This document shows positions 26,845-36,231 of a stretch of DNA of 64,000 nt, piece by piece (within the stretch, counting starts at the first letter, position 1; each line of letters opens with the position of its first letter). The DNA is from Microtetraspora sp. NBRC 16547 (GTDB lineage: Bacteria > Actinomycetota > Actinomycetes > Streptosporangiales > Streptosporangiaceae). Position numbers and translations under genes: made by a program. The notes under the pieces were generated by a model that worked only from the letters and a program-made list of their open reading frames with translations, searched no databases and was not told the DNA's origin. The stretch covers positions 321,796 through 385,795 of the forward strand of contig NZ_BSSE01000001.1 in the NCBI RefSeq assembly GCF_030268965.1, read 5' to 3'.

Positions 26845-27681
26845 TCACCGACTCCACCTGTGCGCCGATCCGGCGGCGGGGCCTGCGCTCCGCACGCGAG
26901 AGGCGGACCGGGCGTCGAGCTTCCGTGCGACCCGCGCGGCGAGATAGCCGAAGGAGTTCGTAGCCAGATGTGTCAGCGAAGGGGCGAGCAACCCTCCGCG
27001 GCGACGCAACTCCTGGAAGGCCGTCCCGGCCAGCGCCGTCGAGAGGACGGTTCCCGCCACCAGGCGGCCCGTCGATCCCGCAGGGGGCGCCTCGGCCCCG
27101 GCACCGTCCTCGGCGCCCGCACCGCCGGCCTGTGTGCTGTCTCCGGCCGTCAGGTGACCGAGTGCCGGGTTGGCCCTGGCCATGTCCATGGCCGGGAGGA
27201 CGTGCCAGAGCCCGAAGCTCACCGCCGCCGCCGCGGCGGCCGTACGGGACGGGAACGGGCGGCCGAACAGCGCGGGAAGGACCCCGCGGAAGGCGACCTC
27301 CTCCAGCAGGACCGTTCCCAGCGGCACCTGCACCATGATCTCTTCCAGGAGCCGGGTACGGGACAGGGCGAGCGCGCGCTCGTCGAGGAACAGCGGGCGG
27401 GTGCGGGGTGACGCGACCCCGGCGGCGTAGCCGATGACCACCCCCGCGGCGAGCGCCCCTCCGAGGCGCGCTCCGCGATCGGCGTGCTGGAAGCCCAGAT
27501 CGGCCCAGGTCAGGCCGTCGCGGCGGGCGATCGCGAGCAGGGCGACGGTGGCCGCGACCGACGTCACAGGTGCCCAGCGCCGAGCGATCCGGTTGTTCGA
27601 CACGTTCGCCACAGCCAGGACGCCCAGCGCGCACACCAGCGGCCCGACTCGGTCGACCCGGGCGTCCCCACGTCCCACCAC
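26845..27681 (-). CDS. CPBP-family intramembrane metalloprotease
   Basis: A 278-aa polytopic protein of the CAAX-protease/bacteriocin-processing (ABI) family. It has the diagnostic EEVAFRG (Glu 127/128, Arg 132) and FGLWH with His 160, the putative zinc ligands. A hydrophilic Gly/Ala insert follows at about 175-205. GTG 27681 with GAGGGGC upstream lies 9 nt after the deacetylase-glycosyltransferase stop, so the two are co-transcribed. Its substrate is unknown; in this setting it may process envelope or lipid-anchored proteins. Confidence 0.85.
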   Translation of the reverse strand: MVGRGDARVDRVGPLVCALGVLAVANVSNNRIARRWAPVTSVAATVALLAIARRDGLTWADLGFQHADRGARLGGALAAGVVIGYAAGVASPRTRPLFLDERALALSRTRLLEEIMVQVPLGTVLLEEVAFRGVLPALFGRPFPSRTAAAAAAVSFGLWHVLPAMDMARANPALGHLTAGDSTQAGGAGAEDGAGAEAPPAGSTGRLVAGTVLSTALAGTAFQELRRRGGLLAPSLTHLATNSFGYLAARVARKLDARSASRVRSAGPAAGSAHRWSR

Positions 27682-27690
27682 GGCGCCCCC

Positions 27691-29916
27691 TCAGCCCTTG
27701 TACGCGCTCTCGACGAATGCCGGTTCCACAGTTTCCTGCACCGTCTCAGGATTCGTCGCCGCGCTGAACGTGCCCTCCCTGCGGATGCTGTGCCAGCGCA
27801 GGCGCGCGCCCAGCACCGCGGTCGCCACGGACTGGATGACCACGAGGTACATCAGCTGGCGATACACGAATTGCTGGAGCGGGAGCACCCACAGGGCCGA
27901 CGCCTTCTCCCCGTCGAGGCGGAGCGCGTACCAGCCGGTCAGCGCCTGGACGGTGACGAAACCCGCCCACACCGCGACCACAGGCAGCGGATCGCCGACC
28001 AGGGTGCTGTAGATCGCCATGATGTCCACGGTGGGAGCGAGCAGTGGCAGCAGGACCTGGAAGGTCATGAGGTAACCGAGGCAGCGGCGACCGAACGGGC
28101 CCGGCTCCACGACGGCGCCGCGATGCTTCCACATCGCCTGCAGGGTGCCGTAGCACCAGCGGTAGCGCTGCCGCCAGAGCTGGCCGAGCGACGAGGGCGC
28201 CTCGGTCCAGGCCAGCGCCCGCTCCTCGTACACCACTCGCCAGCCCGCGCGGCAGATCGCCATGGTCAGGTCGGTGTCCTCGGCCAGGGTGTCGTCGCTC
28301 AGCCCGCCGACGGAGTCGAGCGCGGCGCGACGGAAAGCGCCGATCGCGCCCGGCACCGTGGCCATGCACCCGAGTAGCTCGAAGGCCCGGCGGTCGAGGT
28401 TGAAACCGATGACGTACTCGATGTGCTGCCAGCGGCCGATCATGCCCCTGCGGTTGCCGACCTTGGTGTTGCCGCTGACGGCGCCGACGGACGGGTCCGC
28501 GAGCTGCCTGACCAGCGTGCCGATGGTGGCCGGCTCGAAGACCGTGTCGCCGTCCACCATGATCAGAATGTCGTGCCTGGCCTGGGCGATGCCGACGTTG
28601 AGCGCCGAGGGCTTGCCCCCGTTCTCCTTGCGGATCACCCGCACGCCTGGGAGCCGCAGCGACTCGGTGATCTCGGCCGTGCGGTCGGACGACCCATCGT
28701 CGATCACGAGGATCTCGACCTCGCCCTGGTAGTCAGTGCGCACCAGCGAGAGGACCGTGGCCTCGATGCCGGCCTCCTCGTTGTAGGCCGGGACGATGAC
28801 GGTCACCGGCGGCGGAGCCGCCCAGGACGGGGCAAGGCCGCGGCGCCGCTTGCCCGGCGCCTCCCCGCGGGCCCTCCTGGCCCGTCTGGCATGCGCCCAG
28901 GCGAGCGAGAGGAAGAACAGCAACCGGATGAGGGTCAGCGCCCCCGCCACGGCGAGAATCCAGCTCAACGCGCCGGTGACCGCCGCGGAGGCGCGCTGGG
29001 CCAGACCCAGCACCGTTCCCGTGAACCGCTCGCCCGCGTCCGCGGTGGTGTGAGCGGAGGGCAGCCCCACGGCGTCCGTGAGGGTCTTCGCGGCGTACCC
29101 CTTGCGTGCGAGCGACGTCAGCAGCGCGTCCACCGCCCCCACGGTCTGCTCGCGGTCGCCGCCGGAGTCGTGGAACATGACGACCGCTCCGCCGCCGTTC
29201 CTCGGCGTCGCCGCCCGCATGATCTCCGCGGTGCCCGGCTTGCTCCAGTCCCGCGTGTCGAGATCGGTGAGCGCCACCAGGTAGCCCTCCTGGCCGAGCG
29301 CGCGCATCGTCTCCAGCTGCGCGACGCTCACCCCTTTCGCCGACGACGAGTACGGCATGCGCACGAGCAGGGTGTGGATCCCGGCCGCGCCGGCGAGCGC
29401 CCGCTGGGTCAGCGAGAGCTCCATCCGCGTGCGCCAGAGCGGGGTGGCCGTCAGGTCCGCGTGCGTGTAGGTGTGGTTGCCGATCTCGTGCCCTTCGGCG
29501 ACCATCCGCCGGATCAGCTCGGGCTGCTGCGCGGCCCGCCCGCCGACGACGAAGAAGGTCGCCTTGGCACCGTGCCGCTTCAGGATGTCGAGCAGCTCGG
29601 GGGTCCAGCGCGGGTCGGGGCCGTCGTCGAAGGTGAGCGCCACCGTCTTCGCGGGTACCCGGAGGCTCTGCGGCCGCTGCCCGGCCATGTTGACCACCGG
29701 ACCGCCGCGCCGTACGGCCTCGATGCCCGGGGCGGTGTCCGTGGCGGCCTGGACGGGCGTGTAGCTCTGGCCCAGGCCGTTTTCGGCGAACCCGTTGAGC
29801 ACCAGCGCGCCTGTCATCAGCAGGGCGCCTACCGCGACGAGGAACCAGTGACCGCGTGGGTCGGCCGGGCGTCGCGTCACCCGCGTGCGTACGCGCGCGC
29901 TCGTGCGGCGGCTCAC
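27691..29916 (-). CDS. Bifunctional polysaccharide deacetylase and family 2 glycosyltransferase
   Basis: A 741-aa membrane enzyme. After an N-terminal helix (~23-45) comes an extracellular NodB deacetylase domain (~85-285) with TFDDGPD and HEIGNHTYTH metal ligands. A membrane helix (~310-335) leads to a processive GT2 domain (~370-620) with VIVPAYNEE, VIDDGSSD, MVDGDTVF, EDTDLT and QRYRWCYGT (QxxRW motif), then C-terminal helices. The layout fits synthesis and N-deacetylation of a beta-linked, probably N-acetylglucosamine-type, polysaccharide. Its GTG start overlaps the stop of the upstream anchored protein by 4 bp. Confidence 0.9.
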   Translation of the reverse strand: MSRRTSARVRTRVTRRPADPRGHWFLVAVGALLMTGALVLNGFAENGLGQSYTPVQAATDTAPGIEAVRRGGPVVNMAGQRPQSLRVPAKTVALTFDDGPDPRWTPELLDILKRHGAKATFFVVGGRAAQQPELIRRMVAEGHEIGNHTYTHADLTATPLWRTRMELSLTQRALAGAAGIHTLLVRMPYSSSAKGVSVAQLETMRALGQEGYLVALTDLDTRDWSKPGTAEIMRAATPRNGGGAVVMFHDSGGDREQTVGAVDALLTSLARKGYAAKTLTDAVGLPSAHTTADAGERFTGTVLGLAQRASAAVTGALSWILAVAGALTLIRLLFFLSLAWAHARRARRARGEAPGKRRRGLAPSWAAPPPVTVIVPAYNEEAGIEATVLSLVRTDYQGEVEILVIDDGSSDRTAEITESLRLPGVRVIRKENGGKPSALNVGIAQARHDILIMVDGDTVFEPATIGTLVRQLADPSVGAVSGNTKVGNRRGMIGRWQHIEYVIGFNLDRRAFELLGCMATVPGAIGAFRRAALDSVGGLSDDTLAEDTDLTMAICRAGWRVVYEERALAWTEAPSSLGQLWRQRYRWCYGTLQAMWKHRGAVVEPGPFGRRCLGYLMTFQVLLPLLAPTVDIMAIYSTLVGDPLPVVAVWAGFVTVQALTGWYALRLDGEKASALWVLPLQQFVYRQLMYLVVIQSVATAVLGARLRWHSIRREGTFSAATNPETVQETVEPAFVESAYKG

Positions 29917-30431
29917 TTCGGCTCCTTGGTCTTGCCGACCTGGCCCGGCGGCGTGCCACCGTGGCCGGGGTTCGGCACCTCGCCGGCCGTCGGTTCAGGG
30001 TCGAGTGCCGGGGCCGAGGACGGCTCGGACGTGGGGCCGGCCGAGTCCGTGGAGGGCTCATGCGGCGTGGAGCCGGCCGGGCCGGTGTAGGTGATGCGCG
30101 GCGTGGGGCGGGCCGACCGCGTGAACGACACGCGCGGCGTGGGGCTGGGCAAGGCGGAGGCGGCCGGTGTCGCCCGCCTGGGCGGCGTGGAGCCCGGAGA
30201 AGCCATGGAGGGCGTGGCGGTGGGGCTCCGCTCGGGGCTGGCCGCCCCGGCCGGGGTGCCCGCCTGCCGGCCCGGCCATCCGATCCCGGGCAGCTCGGTT
30301 TCGCTCACCATCCCGCGGACGAGGGTGACGAAGAGCGTCAAGGTGAGGGCGGACGCCCCGATGCCCATCACCGTCAAGATCTTGCGCCGCCGTCCGCTGT
30401 GGTCGACGAAGACGGCTTTATTGGGGTGCAC
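29913..30431 (-). CDS. Membrane-anchored Pro/Thr/Ser-rich protein
   Basis: A 172-aa protein of unknown family. Basic cytoplasmic start, one membrane helix (about residues 19-40), then an extracellular Pro/Ser/Thr-rich stalk with no recognisable domain. GTG 30431 begins the frame; the stop overlaps the deacetylase-glycosyltransferase start by 4 bp, indicating coupled translation and a shared task at the cell surface. The stalk could span the wall or be glycosylated. Confidence 0.75.
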   Translation of the reverse strand: MHPNKAVFVDHSGRRRKILTVMGIGASALTLTLFVTLVRGMVSETELPGIGWPGRQAGTPAGAASPERSPTATPSMASPGSTPPRRATPAASALPSPTPRVSFTRSARPTPRITYTGPAGSTPHEPSTDSAGPTSEPSSAPALDPEPTAGEVPNPGHGGTPPGQVGKTKEPK

Positions 30432-30554
30432 GGCGAAAGATCCTATTGTTTCCTGGTCAACGGTCGCAGATCGATGCGGCCTGCGTGACCGCCGTACGAT
30501 GTGGGCGCCGATATGGCCGCGAAGCCCGACCCGAGTTTCCGTCCCCTCACCTGG

Positions 30555-32015
30555 TCAGCGGTCCCAGAGATGGACCGGCTCGTTGTCATGCATGTGCTCG
30601 ATGTACCGCAGGGTCATCTTGCGCAGCGCCTCGTAGTCCCCTCCGAGCGCCCGCGCGGTCTCCACCTGCCAGGTCGCTCCGTTCTGCGCGGCGAGGCAGC
30701 GCTGCTCGATGATCCCGAGGAGCCGGTCGCGGTACGGCGCGCTGACGCCCCAGAGTTCGAGCCCCTGGTGGGCGAGCGGCAGCAACCGTCGGCAGATGAG
30801 CTCGGCGGCCGGCACCTCTCCGAGCCCCGGCCAGTACAGGCGGGCGTCGAGGCCGTACCGTGCCGCGTTGCGGAAGTTCTCCTCGGCCGCGGCGAAGGAC
30901 ATCCGCGTCCAGACGGGCCGCTCCGCCACGGTCAGCACCCGCATGAGCCCGTAGAAGAAGGCGGCGTTGGCCGTGATGTCCGCGACCGTCGGCCCGGCGG
31001 GCAGCACCCTGTTCTCCACGCGCAGGTGCGGCGTGCCGTCCACGACGGCGTAGACGGGCCGGTTCCAGCGGTAGATCGTGCCGTTGTGCAGGGTCAGCTC
31101 GCCCAGCTGGGGCACGCCTCCCCTGTCGAGCATGTCACGCGGATCCTCCTCGTCGCAGATCGGCAGCAACGCGGGAAAGTAGCGGACGTTCTCCTCGAAC
31201 AGATCGAAGACCGAGGTGATCCACCGCTCGCCGAACCACACCCGGGGCCGTACGCCCTGGGCTTTCAGCTCCTCGGACCGGGTGTCCGTCGCCTGCTCGA
31301 ACAGGCTGATCCGCGTCTCGCGCCAGAGCTCCTTGCCGAAAAGGAACGGCGAGTTGGCCGCGACGGCGACCTGCGGCCCGGCGATGGCCTGCGCCGCGTT
31401 CCAGTGATCCGCGAACGCGGACGGGCTGACCTGCAGGTGGAGCTGCAGGCTGGTACAGGCGGCCTCCAGCGTGATGCTTTCGGCGTACATGTCGAGCCGG
31501 TCGACACCCTCGATCTCGATGTGCAGGTCCTCGCTGCGCGCGGCGAAGATCTGCTCGTTGAGCAGCCGATAGCGGACGTTCGACGACAGGGCCCCCTCGC
31601 CGACGTCGCTCTCCCGCAATGTGGGCAGGATGCCGATGAGCACCAGGTGCCCGCCGACGCTCCTCGCCCGCTCCTCCGCCCGGTTGAGGCGCTCCTGGAT
31701 CGTCTCCTCCAGCCGGAGCGACCCGTCCCGGTGCAGGCCCTGCGGCTGGATGTTCATCTCGATGTTGAACCGGCCCAGCTCGGTGCCCCAGTCGGGCTCG
31801 GCGATGGCGGCGAGCACCTCGGCGTTCTTCATCACCGGCTCTGCCCTGGAGTCGACCAGGTTGAGCTCTATCTCCATGCCCGCGCGCGGCCGGTGCAGCT
31901 CGAACCCCGACTCGCGCAACATCTGTGCGAGGACGTCGAGCGACCGCCGGATCTTGTCGCGGTACCGGCGGCGATCGTCCCGGGTGAACGCCATGGCGGG
32001 TACGTCACGCCCCAC
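30555..32015 (-). CDS. Glutamate-cysteine ligase family (GCS2/EgtA-like) protein
   Basis: A 486-aa ATP-dependent carboxylate-amine ligase-type protein with GMEIELNLVD and the conserved FNIEMNIQP and LPAGPTVAD regions of the GCS2 family. Relatives make gamma-glutamylcysteine (EgtA in ergothioneine synthesis), but this branch is widespread in actinobacteria without egt genes nearby, and none are seen here. GTG 32015 or ATG 31994 may be the start; neither has a strong Shine-Dalgarno. Confidence 0.75.
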   Translation of the reverse strand: MGRDVPAMAFTRDDRRRYRDKIRRSLDVLAQMLRESGFELHRPRAGMEIELNLVDSRAEPVMKNAEVLAAIAEPDWGTELGRFNIEMNIQPQGLHRDGSLRLEETIQERLNRAEERARSVGGHLVLIGILPTLRESDVGEGALSSNVRYRLLNEQIFAARSEDLHIEIEGVDRLDMYAESITLEAACTSLQLHLQVSPSAFADHWNAAQAIAGPQVAVAANSPFLFGKELWRETRISLFEQATDTRSEELKAQGVRPRVWFGERWITSVFDLFEENVRYFPALLPICDEEDPRDMLDRGGVPQLGELTLHNGTIYRWNRPVYAVVDGTPHLRVENRVLPAGPTVADITANAAFFYGLMRVLTVAERPVWTRMSFAAAEENFRNAARYGLDARLYWPGLGEVPAAELICRRLLPLAHQGLELWGVSAPYRDRLLGIIEQRCLAAQNGATWQVETARALGGDYEALRKMTLRYIEHMHDNEPVHLWDR

Positions 32016-32043
32016 AAATCCAGCGTACGCACCCTGGAACGGC

Positions 32044-32682
32044 TCACACCAGTCTGCGGGCGGTGGCCCAGCGGGACAGCTCGTGCCGGTTGGAGAGCTG
32101 GAGCTTGCGCAGCACGCTCGACACGTGCGTCTCCACGGTCTTCACCGAGATGAACAGCTCCTTGGCGATCTCCTTGTACGCGTATCCGCGCGCGATCAGC
32201 CGCAGCACCTCGCGCTCCCGCTGGGTGAGCGAGTCGAGCTCAGGGTCGATGGGCGGAGCCTCGGTCGAGGCGAACGCGTCCAGCACGAACCCGGCGAGCC
32301 GCGGCGAGAAGACCGCGTCGCCGTCCGCCACCCGGACGATCGCGTCGGTGAGCTCCGCGCCGCTGATCGTCTTGGTGACGTAACCGCGGGCGCCGCCCCG
32401 GATGACGCCGATGACGTCCTCCGCCGCGTCGGACACCGACAGCGCGAGGAACCGCACCTGCGAGCCGGATCCCAGGACCCGCCTGAGGACCTCCTGACCG
32501 CCGCCGCCGGGCATGTGCACGTCGAGCAGCACGACATCCGGCTGCAGCTCGGCGATCGACGCGACCGCGCTGTCGACGTCCTCGGCTTCCCCGATCACCT
32601 GGATGGACGGCCCCAGTTCCGCGCGGACGCCGGACCGGAACAACCGATGGTCGTCGACGATCAGTACGCGTACGGTCTTCAT
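32044..32682 (-). CDS. NarL/LuxR-family response regulator (LiaR-like)
   Basis: A 212-aa regulator: receiver domain with DDH acidic pair and phospho-acceptor Asp 54 in LLDVHMP, Lys in YVTKT, and a GerE helix-turn-helix (LTQREREVLRLI, then VSVKTVETH-type recognition helix). ATG 32682 is favoured; the frame extends upstream to 32724 without homology. It lies downstream of the PspC-domain sensor kinase and is its obvious partner in an envelope-stress pathway. Confidence 0.92.
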   Translation of the reverse strand: MKTVRVLIVDDHRLFRSGVRAELGPSIQVIGEAEDVDSAVASIAELQPDVVLLDVHMPGGGGQEVLRRVLGSGSQVRFLALSVSDAAEDVIGVIRGGARGYVTKTISGAELTDAIVRVADGDAVFSPRLAGFVLDAFASTEAPPIDPELDSLTQREREVLRLIARGYAYKEIAKELFISVKTVETHVSSVLRKLQLSNRHELSRWATARRLV

Positions 32683-32758
32683 CAGATCTTCACCATTCCT
32701 CGCTTGTTCCGGGCGGCCGGCCACCGCGCGGGTTCGTTCGCCGCTCCCGGCGGCCTCG

Positions 32759-33955
32759 TCACGACGCCCTCTTCATGGTCAGCATGACCTCCGTCCCGTC
32801 GCCGGGCTCGGTCCTGACCCGCGCGCTGCCGCCGTTGCGCTCCATCCTGCCGATGATCGACTGGCGGATGCCCATGCGGTCGGCGGGGACGGCGTCGAGG
32901 TCGAAGCCCTGGCCCCGGTCCCGGACGAACACGGTGACCTCGTCGGGCTCCACCTCGGCGTACACCGAGATCACCGGAGCCCCAGAATATTTGGCCGCGT
33001 TCACCATCGCCTGCCGGGCCGCCTGCAGCAGCGCCCCCAGCCTCTCGTCCAGGTCGCAGTCGCCCACGCAGACGATCTCGATCGGCACGCCGTGGGCGTC
33101 CTCCTCCTCGGCGGCGACCCTGCGTACGGCGGCGGCCAGCGTGGCGTCGGCGTCCTGCTTGGGCTGGTAGAGCCAGTTGCGTAGATCACGCTCCTGGGCG
33201 CGGGCCAGCCGCGTCACCTCACGCGAGTCGTGCGCGTTGCGCTGGATCAGCGTCAGCGTATGCAGCACGGAGTCGTGGACGTGCGCGGCGACCTCGGCCC
33301 GCTCCTCCTGGCGGATGCGCTCGGTGCGTTCCCGCTGGAGCTCCTTGACCAGGGAGGCCAGCCAGGGGGCGGCGATCATCAACATGCCGCCCACGACGAC
33401 GGCGGTGAACACCAGGCCGGTCTTCGCCTTGGCCAGCTCGCCGCTCGCGGCGAGGAATCCGATGGCGCCGACGACGATCAGCAACGCGCCGACGATGGTC
33501 CTGACCCAGCTCGCGCTGACCTTGCTGACCGCGCCGGACATCCAGCGCTGCCGCCTGCCGGGGTCGGCCTGCTGCCAGAGGATCAGCGCGCCGATGCCGC
33601 CCACGACGATCGGCCACGTGCCGATGCTCCCGTCGGATGCCCCGGTGATCCACCAGAGCCCGGCGATGGCCGTCCACAGCACGCCGTACGCGGCGAACTG
33701 CCCCCAGTCGCGGGCCGGTTCCGGGCCCTTGACCTGCTCTTTCGGCGTGAAGATCCACAGGGCCGCGTAGGCGACGACGCCCAGGCCGTTGACGACGGTG
33801 AGCAGCACGAAACCCAGGCGCAGCACGACGGGATCGAGCCGCAGCTGAGCGGCGGCACCCTGCGCGACCCCGGCGATGACGCGGCCGGAGGCGGGCCGGA
33901 CGAGGCGGGGCTCGGCGGCGGGGGCGGCATTGGAGACAGTAGGCGTTTCAGACAT
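32759..33955 (-). CDS. PspC-domain sensor histidine kinase (LiaS-like)
   Basis: A 398-aa membrane kinase. Residues ~22-75 form a PspC domain (RPASGRVIAGVAQG, one helix, WIFTPKE). Further helices occur at ~95-165 and in a pair at ~180-220. A HisKA_3 region (HVHDSVLHTLTLI, phospho-His) and HATPase with DRGQGFD and MGIRQSI follow. ATG 33955 is used; 33967 and GTG 33973 are in frame. It is divergent from the PspC-LiaF-like gene and upstream of the response regulator. This arrangement indicates detection of membrane or cell-wall damage. Confidence 0.92.
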   Translation of the reverse strand: MSETPTVSNAAPAAEPRLVRPASGRVIAGVAQGAAAQLRLDPVVLRLGFVLLTVVNGLGVVAYAALWIFTPKEQVKGPEPARDWGQFAAYGVLWTAIAGLWWITGASDGSIGTWPIVVGGIGALILWQQADPGRRQRWMSGAVSKVSASWVRTIVGALLIVVGAIGFLAASGELAKAKTGLVFTAVVVGGMLMIAAPWLASLVKELQRERTERIRQEERAEVAAHVHDSVLHTLTLIQRNAHDSREVTRLARAQERDLRNWLYQPKQDADATLAAAVRRVAAEEEDAHGVPIEIVCVGDCDLDERLGALLQAARQAMVNAAKYSGAPVISVYAEVEPDEVTVFVRDRGQGFDLDAVPADRMGIRQSIIGRMERNGGSARVRTEPGDGTEVMLTMKRAS

Positions 33956-33987
33956 CTCGCGCAGCATCGTCACACGACACGCGTCAT

Positions 33988-34017
33988 GGTCGCATCAGGG
34001 CGTGCCCTGATGCGACC
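33988..34017. promoter_or_regulatory. Perfect 30-bp palindrome between divergent Lia-like genes
   Basis: GGTCGCATCAGGGC, two bases GT, then its exact reverse complement. The site lies 32 nt before the kinase start and 71 nt before the PspC gene. A 14-bp perfect arm on each side is far beyond chance and fits an operator controlling both genes, most simply for the linked response regulator. Confidence 0.8.
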
Positions 34018-34088
34018 CCTGAGGGTTCGGGGGCGAGTCAGGGGTTCCCCCGATGGCCGCCGCGCCGGCGAGCCGCGACGATGGGACC

Positions 34089-35933
34089 ATGACCGAAGCA
34101 CCGCCCACCTCCACCGAAGAGCCCGCCCCCACCGACGAGCGGGTGCTGCAGCGATCCGGCGACGGCCGGATGATCACCGGTGTGTGCGCGGGCCTCGGAC
34201 GCTACACCGGCATGGACCCCGTCCTGTTCCGCGTGGGTTTCGGCGTGCTCATCCTCGGATCCGGCATCGGCATCATGCTGTACATCGCGGCCTTCCTGCT
34301 GATGAAGGACACCGAGGGCCGGCCCGGATACGTGGAGCAGTGGACCCGTCGCATCTTCGACACCGAGACGGTGCTGGCGCTGCTGGCCGCGGTCTTCGCG
34401 TTCGGCCTGATCATCAACGTCGCGTCGGGCGGGATCGGCATGGGCACGATCGTCGTCGGCACGCTCCTGGCGATCGCACTGCTCGCCGCCCACGCCCGCG
34501 GGGTAGACCTGATCGCGCTGGCCAAGTCGCTCCCCGAGCGGATCATCGGCCGCCGCGGCATGACCCCGGCCCAGGACAGCGCCTTCCCCTGGCCCGGCAC
34601 CCGCTCCACTCCGTCGAGCCCGCACGGCATGCCGCCGCAGGGGCCGTACGGGGGCGGCCCGTACCCGGGTCCGCACGCCCAGCCGCCGCACACGCCGTAC
34701 GCGCAGGGGCCGTACGGACAGGCACCCTATGGGCAGACCCCCTATGGACAGGCGCCCTATGGACAGGCTCCCCACGGCCAGGCCCCGCAGGCGCCGTACG
34801 AGCAGGCGCCGTACGAGCAGGCGCAGTTCGCCCAGCCACCGCACGGCTCCGCCGCGCCCGGGACGACCGGGACAACCGGAAGTGGACCGGCCGGGCCCGC
34901 CGGGACGCTCCGAAGCGAGACGACCGCCGGCGAAACGGCCGCGACCGATCGCGCAGGGGTCACGATGCCGCTGACGCCACCGGCTCCCCCGGTCTCGCCC
35001 ACGCTGGAAGCGCCGCTTGCTCCCCCGGCTCCCCCGGCTCCCTCAGCGCCGTCGGCGCCCGCCGGAACCTCCGGCGAGGCCAGGAGTTTCACGGCACCCG
35101 ACGACCGCGTGTCCGCCGCGTCGGCCGAGTCCGCCGAGCCCGGTTTCCGGCGGCTGTCCGACCTGGCCAGGGAAGCCCGCCTGAGCACGCACGACTACGC
35201 GTCGGGCGAGCCGTTCGCCCCGCGCGGCCCCTACGCCCGGTACGGCGGCACGCCCTACCCGCCCGTGGAGGACCCGTACTTCCATGACGCGGAGCAACCG
35301 AAGGCCCGGAAACCGGCCAGGCGCCCCAAGTCGTTCATCGGCGGATTGACCATCTGCCTCGCCCTGATCGTTGGAGGGATCATGGTCGCGGTGCAGCAGA
35401 GCACCGGTTCTGTCAGCATGCCGGTGATCGGCGGGGCGGTACTCGTCACGATCGGGACCGGTCTGCTCATCGCGACGTGGTTCGGACGGGGCGCGGGGCT
35501 GGTCGCCGCCGGGGTCATCGTGTCGCTCGCCCTCGTCGCGGGATCGACGTTGAACGGCATCCCCAAGAACGTGGGCAGCTACGCCTGGCATCCGAGCGAC
35601 CTCTCCCAGACGCGCAGCGAGTACACCGTGGGGATCGGCGATGGCAAGCTCGACCTGAGTGACGTCATGCTGGCCCCCGGCTCACGCACCCGTTTCGACG
35701 CGTCGGTGTCGATCGGGCAGATCACGGTCATCGTGCCGCCCACCGCGCGGGTCGAGGTCCACGGGTACGCCCGGGTGGGCGAGGTGAAGATCGACCACAA
35801 GGTGGAGGACGGCATGGACGTGCGGTTCGACAAGGTGCTCGACCCCGAGGTCCCCGGCACGGGTGACGCCCCGACGATCGAGCTGCACGTGCAGGCCGGC
35901 ATCGGCGACGTGGCGGTGCGCCGTGGCGCGTGA
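34089..35933 (+). CDS. PspC-domain/LiaF-like envelope-stress membrane protein
   Basis: A 614-aa protein. N-terminal PspC domain (residues ~20-75: [20 protein letters not shown]), two further helices to ~140, a long cytoplasmic Pro/Gln/Tyr/Ala-rich repeat segment (~165-260, 15-bp PYGQAP-type repeats), a Ser/Ala/Pro linker, about three helices (~415-490), and a C-terminal LiaF/DUF4097-type beta domain ([11 protein letters not shown]). ATG 34089 is chosen. In Bacillus LiaF is the inhibitory partner of LiaRS; here that role is inferred from domain content and position. Confidence 0.88.
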   Translation: MTEAPPTSTEEPAPTDERVLQRSGDGRMITGVCAGLGRYTGMDPVLFRVGFGVLILGSGIGIMLYIAAFLLMKDTEGRPGYVEQWTRRIFDTETVLALLAAVFAFGLIINVASGGIGMGTIVVGTLLAIALLAAHARGVDLIALAKSLPERIIGRRGMTPAQDSAFPWPGTRSTPSSPHGMPPQGPYGGGPYPGPHAQPPHTPYAQGPYGQAPYGQTPYGQAPYGQAPHGQAPQAPYEQAPYEQAQFAQPPHGSAAPGTTGTTGSGPAGPAGTLRSETTAGETAATDRAGVTMPLTPPAPPVSPTLEAPLAPPAPPAPSAPSAPAGTSGEARSFTAPDDRVSAASAESAEPGFRRLSDLAREARLSTHDYASGEPFAPRGPYARYGGTPYPPVEDPYFHDAEQPKARKPARRPKSFIGGLTICLALIVGGIMVAVQQSTGSVSMPVIGGAVLVTIGTGLLIATWFGRGAGLVAAGVIVSLALVAGSTLNGIPKNVGSYAWHPSDLSQTRSEYTVGIGDGKLDLSDVMLAPGSRTRFDASVSIGQITVIVPPTARVEVHGYARVGEVKIDHKVEDGMDVRFDKVLDPEVPGTGDAPTIELHVQAGIGDVAVRRGA

Positions 35934-36129
35934 CCCTGAGAAGCGGCCCGGTCAGACGCATCGGACCGACTGGCTGGCCCTGCTGTGCGGCCTGCTGTTC
36001 GTCGGAGTCGGCATCCGCTATCTGATCCCGCCCAGCCCCGACCCGGCGCTGATCTTGCTGATCCTCATCGTCGGCCTCGGATTCTCCGCGTTCGTCGCCA
36101 TCCTCGCGAAAGCCGCCCGCAAGCACTGA
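35923..36129 (+). CDS. Small two-helix membrane protein of the Lia-like operon
   Basis: A 68-aa protein with a charged N-terminus and two hydrophobic segments (about 18-36 and 43-62). GTG 35923 overlaps the end of the LiaF-like gene by 11 bp, so the two are likely coupled. No family is recognised with confidence. Confidence 0.7.
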   Translation: MARDPEKRPGQTHRTDWLALLCGLLFVGVGIRYLIPPSPDPALILLILIVGLGFSAFVAILAKAARKH

Positions 36130-36195
36130 GGTGGCCCAGGGCCGTCGCCGAACTCCGTCGAGTGTGGATCGCACCTGACGTGCCGCACATGTCTC

Positions 36196-36224
36196 ACGGA
36201 ACGACCTGCGGTTTCCCATTAGAC
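36196..36224 (+). promoter_or_regulatory. Probable promoter of the CGNR gene
   Basis: ACGGAA (36196) and CCATTAGAC (36216-36224) precede ATG 36232; TTAGAC as -10 would start the transcript close to the ATG. The same two blocks recur before the VOC gene, spaced 10 bp closer. Confidence 0.45.
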
Positions 36225-36231
36225 TGGAACG

